Assembly (NCBI GenBank): GCA_964612675.1 | Contig: CAZTDD010000185.1 | Coordinates: forward strand, 1 to 8,884 | DNA from: CAZTDD01 sp964612675 | GTDB lineage: Bacteria > Hinthialibacterota > Hinthialibacteria > Hinthialibacterales > JAKPRU01 | Length of the DNA stretch: 8,884 bases | Direction of reading: 5' to 3' | Shown: piece by piece, positions 5,689 to 8,884 of the stretch | Layout of the letters: every line of letters starts with the position of its first letter | Numbering within the stretch: position 1 is the stretch's first letter | Program-made: the position numbers and the translations under genes | The notes under the pieces: generated by a model | Told to the model about the DNA's origin: nothing | The model's database searches: none | What the model saw: only the letters and a program-made list of their open reading frames with translations

Positions 5689-8600
5689 ATGATATTCCGT
5701 CTACGTCATCTGTGGATCGTGTCGCTGGTCGGTACGATTTTTTTCTTGGGACTGTTGGCACCCCGAGCGGCGAAAGACAACGAATCGGTAAAAACAGAAT
5801 ACGCACAGCTCGTTAAGGCCGGGCGCTACGGTGAAATCGAAAAGCGAATACTCGATGCCACCGGCAAAGCACAAGGCGGTAAAGAGATCGATGCACTGGG
5901 CGAAGTTCTTGCTGTATCCGCCGATGATGCAAAGGATGTTTTAGATATCTTCGCGCAAAACGATTCCGTCACCGCCACAACGACCTATGCAGAATTATTG
6001 CTTTGGATGGCACGCGGCGACGAGATGCCGCGCTGGAAAAGAAAGAACCGTGAGACAGAGCCGGTACTGATGCCAATCGAGGAGATCGGACAACGTTCGG
6101 CAACGTTGCTCGACCACAACGACCCGTTTGTTCGCGGAATTGCGGAGTGGGCCATCGCTGTATCAGTAGGCAAGGCAAACAGCGGTAGTCTATCGATTTG
6201 GCCCGTTCAAGATGCTCCGGGCTGGTATGAAACGTGGATACAATTTCTCGATAACCCGGAATTCGTCCTGGAAATCGATTACGTTCGCCAGGGAGCCACA
6301 TTGGGTATTCATCGTACTGCTGAAAAACTCGCTGAATCCGCCGAGCGGATACTTCAGCGTTCACAAAAAGCAGTTGACTGGTTCCAGTATTCTTCTCAAT
6401 TCGATGAAGAAACGCTTATCCGTTCTCTGAACTCTCTGGAAAATGCACACGCCGGTTTAAAGCAATCGGTCGAGGACAAAGATCTGACAAAAGCTAGAAT
6501 ACAGTGGATCCAATTGCGGACCGCCGCACGCGACATTGTTTTCCTGAACCCGGACATTCAGTTCGACGAAATTCTATTCGGGCTCCGTCACGCCGCTCAT
6601 GACGGCCCAAATATCACCGCCGGGGCGAAATCGTATATTTATAAACCGGGCGGTGACATTGTGGTTAAATCGGGTTTCTCTCCCGGGGATACAGCCCGGC
6701 CGCTGATCGATGGGAAATTGCCGCCCGGCCACGTGCGCGGTATCGAACTCTGGTGGGACGCGGATAAACTGGTTTTTGGGTATGCAAAACAGCCGGAATA
6801 TTACGATGAATTCATCCTGGAATCCGATCAGGGCTTTGATGACAAAAAGCATGGACTATCCGAACCCGTGCATATTTATGAGATTGACATCGACGGAAAG
6901 GGCCTGAAACAGATTACCGATCATGAATACAATTCCGATGTCGAGCCGACATATCTTCCAACCGGAGACGTCGTATTTTGCTCCGATCGCTCGAATTTCG
7001 GCAGTCAGTGTTCCGGTCATTTTTTCCAGAATAAGAAGATCGTGAATCTATATCGTGTTTCACGGGACGGAGGAAATCCGAGACCGCTAAGCAACAATAA
7101 AGACTTCGACCGCTATCCGCATGTTCTCGATAGCGGGGAGTTGATCTTCACGCGGTGGGAGTATCAGGAGCGCCATTTATACCAGACACACAATTTGTGG
7201 ACTTCCCATCCGGACGGAACAATGTCGGATGCGATCTATAAACAGCACATCAACAGCGGTCCGATGGCACTCAGGGACGCGCGTCAGATACCCGGAAGCC
7301 ACAAGATGGCCGCGATAGCCTGCGGCCACCACGAATGGGCGCAAGGCGCCTTGACAATCATCGACCATCATAGAGGCGTGAATAATTTCCGCGGCATGCG
7401 TATCGTTACACCGGAAATATCGCCCCGGGAAGGCGGAATCGGCCGAGGTAAAGCCGTCGATGAAGGCGGGGTGATGGACAACGGCGGTCTGTATCAACAG
7501 CCATATCCGTTGTCGGAACAGAGTTTCCTTGTTTCCTATTCCTATCACTTGCCACGCAGCGATTCGAACGCCAACAATTTCGCTTTGTACTATATTGACG
7601 TTTGGGGGAATAGAGAACTAATCCACCGGGAGCCGGTATTGTCCGCCGTTTATCCGATACCCGTTGCCAAACGGAAGCAGCCGCCGATTATTCCCGATAT
7701 CGTCCACCCGGAAAAGCAGGAGGCGGAATGTTATGTCGCCAATGTGTACAGCGGTGTACCGGAAATCGAGTACGGAACAATCAAACACATCCGGATTTCA
7801 CAGCCCACACACTGGCCGACATTTCAGACGGGAGACAGAGTAACGGATTTCAATCATCTTCACTACACCCCATCCGGTTCCTGGGCCAGAACGCTTGGAG
7901 TGTGGACGTGGACACCGGCGCGAGTAATCGGGACGGTTCCCGTTCGGTCGGACGGCTCGGCCTATTTCAAAGTTCCTGTGGCAGCGCCGGTTTATTTCCA
8001 GGCCCTCGATGAGAATTCCATGGAGGTGCGCCGCATGCGAACTTTTGTAACACTTCAGCCCGGAGAACTTCGCGGCTGTACGGGCTGTCATGAAACACGC
8101 GATGAAACACCCATGACGAGCTATCGTCTACCGACAGCCGCACCCGAAAAACCGTCCGTACCGATCCCGCCCAGTTGGGGGAATGAAGAACTCCCGGATT
8201 ACGAACGACATATTCAACCGATTCTCGATAAGTATTGTGTCTCCTGTCACGGTGAAACGGATCCTGCCGCCGGTCTTGAGTTCTCGGGCCGGAAGTTCGA
8301 TGGCTACTGCCAGTCGTACCGTACGATGTTCGGCCTTTCTGCAGACGAACCCACACCGATTGACGAAACATGGAGTTTCAATTTGTTTTACCCGGAAGCA
8401 CCAAAACCGGATAGAGATCGAGACTCATTAAAACAAATGGAAAAGAATGAGTTTCCGGGGCAACTCATTTCGATATCGAATCGTTTCAGCGATGCGAGCA
8501 TTACACAACCAATGGAATTCGGCTCGCACAAAAGCGAGTTCATTCTTGCTCTTCTTGAAGAAGACCACCAAAAACGAGTCAATATGTCTCAGGAAGACTG

Positions 8601-8748
8601 GATCGACCTGGTAACGTGGGTCGATTTAAACGCCCCGTATTGGGGAAGTTTCGTTGATAAGGAACCTGTGAGAGAGGGAGAGAAACCGGTACGTGTGCGT
8701 ATCGAGCTACCGCCACCGTTCGGCCCGGAGGTGGCGGTGTCTGAATAG
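5689..8748 (+). CDS. Exported dihaem protein of the hydrazine-synthase-alpha-like family
   Basis: The product has 1019 residues from the ATG. Residues 1-28 form a signal peptide; 29 to about 275 is largely helical and unrecognised. Residues about 340-620 contain PD40/WD40-like propeller strands (IYEIDIDGKGLKQITD at 397-412, LYRVSRDGGNPRPLS at 454-468, LIFTRWEYQERHLYQ at 485-499). PVRSDGSAYFKVP (751-763) leads into the first haem motif C797-TG-C800-H801. The second, C850-VS-C853-H854, sits in a stretch (HIQPILDKYCVSCHG) like planctomycete PSCyt1 cytochrome domains. The C-terminus (LVTWVDLNAPYWG) is also typical. The order propeller, middle haem domain, C-terminal haem domain matches the alpha subunit of anammox hydrazine synthase (HzsA, HZS_alpha). 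Many non-anammox PVC-type genomes carry such homologues with unknown function, and no beta or gamma subunit is present, so hydrazine synthesis is not claimed. Candidate distal haem ligands are His946 and His960. It probably acts as a periplasmic redox protein and is divergent from the propeller gene. Confidence 0.88.
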   Translation: MIFRLRHLWIVSLVGTIFFLGLLAPRAAKDNESVKTEYAQLVKAGRYGEIEKRILDATGKAQGGKEIDALGEVLAVSADDAKDVLDIFAQNDSVTATTTYAELLLWMARGDEMPRWKRKNRETEPVLMPIEEIGQRSATLLDHNDPFVRGIAEWAIAVSVGKANSGSLSIWPVQDAPGWYETWIQFLDNPEFVLEIDYVRQGATLGIHRTAEKLAESAERILQRSQKAVDWFQYSSQFDEETLIRSLNSLENAHAGLKQSVEDKDLTKARIQWIQLRTAARDIVFLNPDIQFDEILFGLRHAAHDGPNITAGAKSYIYKPGGDIVVKSGFSPGDTARPLIDGKLPPGHVRGIELWWDADKLVFGYAKQPEYYDEFILESDQGFDDKKHGLSEPVHIYEIDIDGKGLKQITDHEYNSDVEPTYLPTGDVVFCSDRSNFGSQCSGHFFQNKKIVNLYRVSRDGGNPRPLSNNKDFDRYPHVLDSGELIFTRWEYQERHLYQTHNLWTSHPDGTMSDAIYKQHINSGPMALRDARQIPGSHKMAAIACGHHEWAQGALTIIDHHRGVNNFRGMRIVTPEISPREGGIGRGKAVDEGGVMDNGGLYQQPYPLSEQSFLVSYSYHLPRSDSNANNFALYYIDVWGNRELIHREPVLSAVYPIPVAKRKQPPIIPDIVHPEKQEAECYVANVYSGVPEIEYGTIKHIRISQPTHWPTFQTGDRVTDFNHLHYTPSGSWARTLGVWTWTPARVIGTVPVRSDGSAYFKVPVAAPVYFQALDENSMEVRRMRTFVTLQPGELRGCTGCHETRDETPMTSYRLPTAAPEKPSVPIPPSWGNEELPDYERHIQPILDKYCVSCHGETDPAAGLEFSGRKFDGYCQSYRTMFGLSADEPTPIDETWSFNLFYPEAPKPDRDRDSLKQMEKNEFPGQLISISNRFSDASITQPMEFGSHKSEFILALLEEDHQKRVNMSQEDWIDLVTWVDLNAPYWGSFVDKEPVREGEKPVRVRIELPPPFGPEVAVSE

Positions 8749-8752
8749 GGAG

Positions 8753-8797
8753 CCCTCACCCCGGCCCTCTCCCGGGGGGAGAGGGCCGGGGTGAGGG
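8753..8797. repeat. 21-bp perfect inverted repeat of the CCCTCACCCC...GGGGTGAGGG type
   Basis: The arms 8753-8773 and 8777-8797 are exact reverse complements around a GGG loop, starting 4 bp after the dihaem gene stop. The motif (CCCTCACCCCGGCCCTCTCCC-like) is a dispersed intergenic repeat that I recognise from many bacterial genomes; its spurious translation LTPALSPRERAGVRAP appears on the minus strand here. The very stable hairpin could stop RNA polymerase or protect the mRNA 3' end, but no T-run follows, so it is not a classical terminator. Confidence 0.85.
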
Positions 8798-8831
8798 GAC
8801 GTTGCATTATCCGCTGACGTTCCTTTGTATG

Positions 8832-8847
8832 TGACAGACCCCTGTCA
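8832..8847. repeat. Small palindrome TGACAG-ACCC-CTGTCA
   Basis: The 6-bp arms (8832-8837 and 8842-8847) are perfect inverted repeats with a 4-nt loop. The minus strand reads GACAGGGGTCTGTCAC, which resembles GGGGTCTGTCAC-like words that I associate with REP elements near REP-associated (IS200-like) transposases. No transposase lies in the window, so this link is inference. It could also be an operator or the start of the next gene's control region. Confidence 0.5.
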
Positions 8848-8884
8848 TCATCCAAACCCTTTGCCGCTGATTCATTCGCTGTCT

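Noticed and set aside
5689..8748. True hydrazine synthase and an anammox locus
   Set aside because: Only the alpha-like protein is present, the Tyr expected after the middle haem motif is Asp, and such homologues are common in non-anammox bacteria.
8753..8797. Classical rho-independent terminator
   Set aside because: The hairpin is strong but GACGTTGC follows in place of a T-run, and the sequence is a dispersed repeat type.
8589..8855. 88-codon open frame on the minus strand across the end of the dihaem gene
   Set aside because: It includes LTPALSPRERAGVRAP, the well-known false translation of the CCCTCACCCC repeat, and otherwise is antisense to a confident gene.

Overview
The window looks like chromosomal DNA from a Gram-negative bacterium of the Planctomycetes/PVC type or a neighbouring uncultured phylum such as Hydrogenedentota. 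The basis is family content: an orphan long pseudopilin ending in a YDATNG...SPGDI block, a very large exported PQQ-type beta-propeller with a methyltransferase-like head, and a large exported protein resembling the hydrazine synthase alpha subunit with two CXXCH haem motifs. This placement is inferred from memory of these families; no ribosomal or marker gene is present.

Layout. Positions 61-1104 (minus) encode a lipoprotein with nine TSDG-type repeats (DUF4097-like beta-solenoid). Divergent from it, 1369-1992 (plus) encodes a pseudopilin. That gene converges, with only 10 bp between stop codons, on 2003-5296 (minus), a 1097-residue exported methyltransferase-like/PQQ propeller fusion. A 392-bp intergenic region (5297-5688) separates it from the divergent 5689-8748 (plus), a 1019-residue exported dihaem protein of the hydrazine-synthase-alpha-like family. 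A 21-bp perfect inverted repeat sits 4 bp after its stop, followed by a second small palindrome. The left edge of the window appears to hold one arm of a similar G-rich dispersed repeat.

Every confident gene product carries an export signal (lipoprotein, prepilin or Sec-type), so the window is devoted to the cell envelope or periplasm. The two giant genes share one divergent control region, which suggests, but does not show, that the PQQ-type propeller protein and the dihaem protein are used together. No haem maturation, hydrazine synthase beta/gamma, transposase, tRNA, rRNA or CRISPR sequence is visible.

The least explained items are the methyltransferase fold predicted to lie outside the cytoplasm, the hydrazine-synthase-like dihaem protein without any partner subunits, G/C-rich inverted repeats inside the propeller gene that resemble the intergenic repeats, and a hairpin that would cover the ribosome binding site of the lipoprotein gene.
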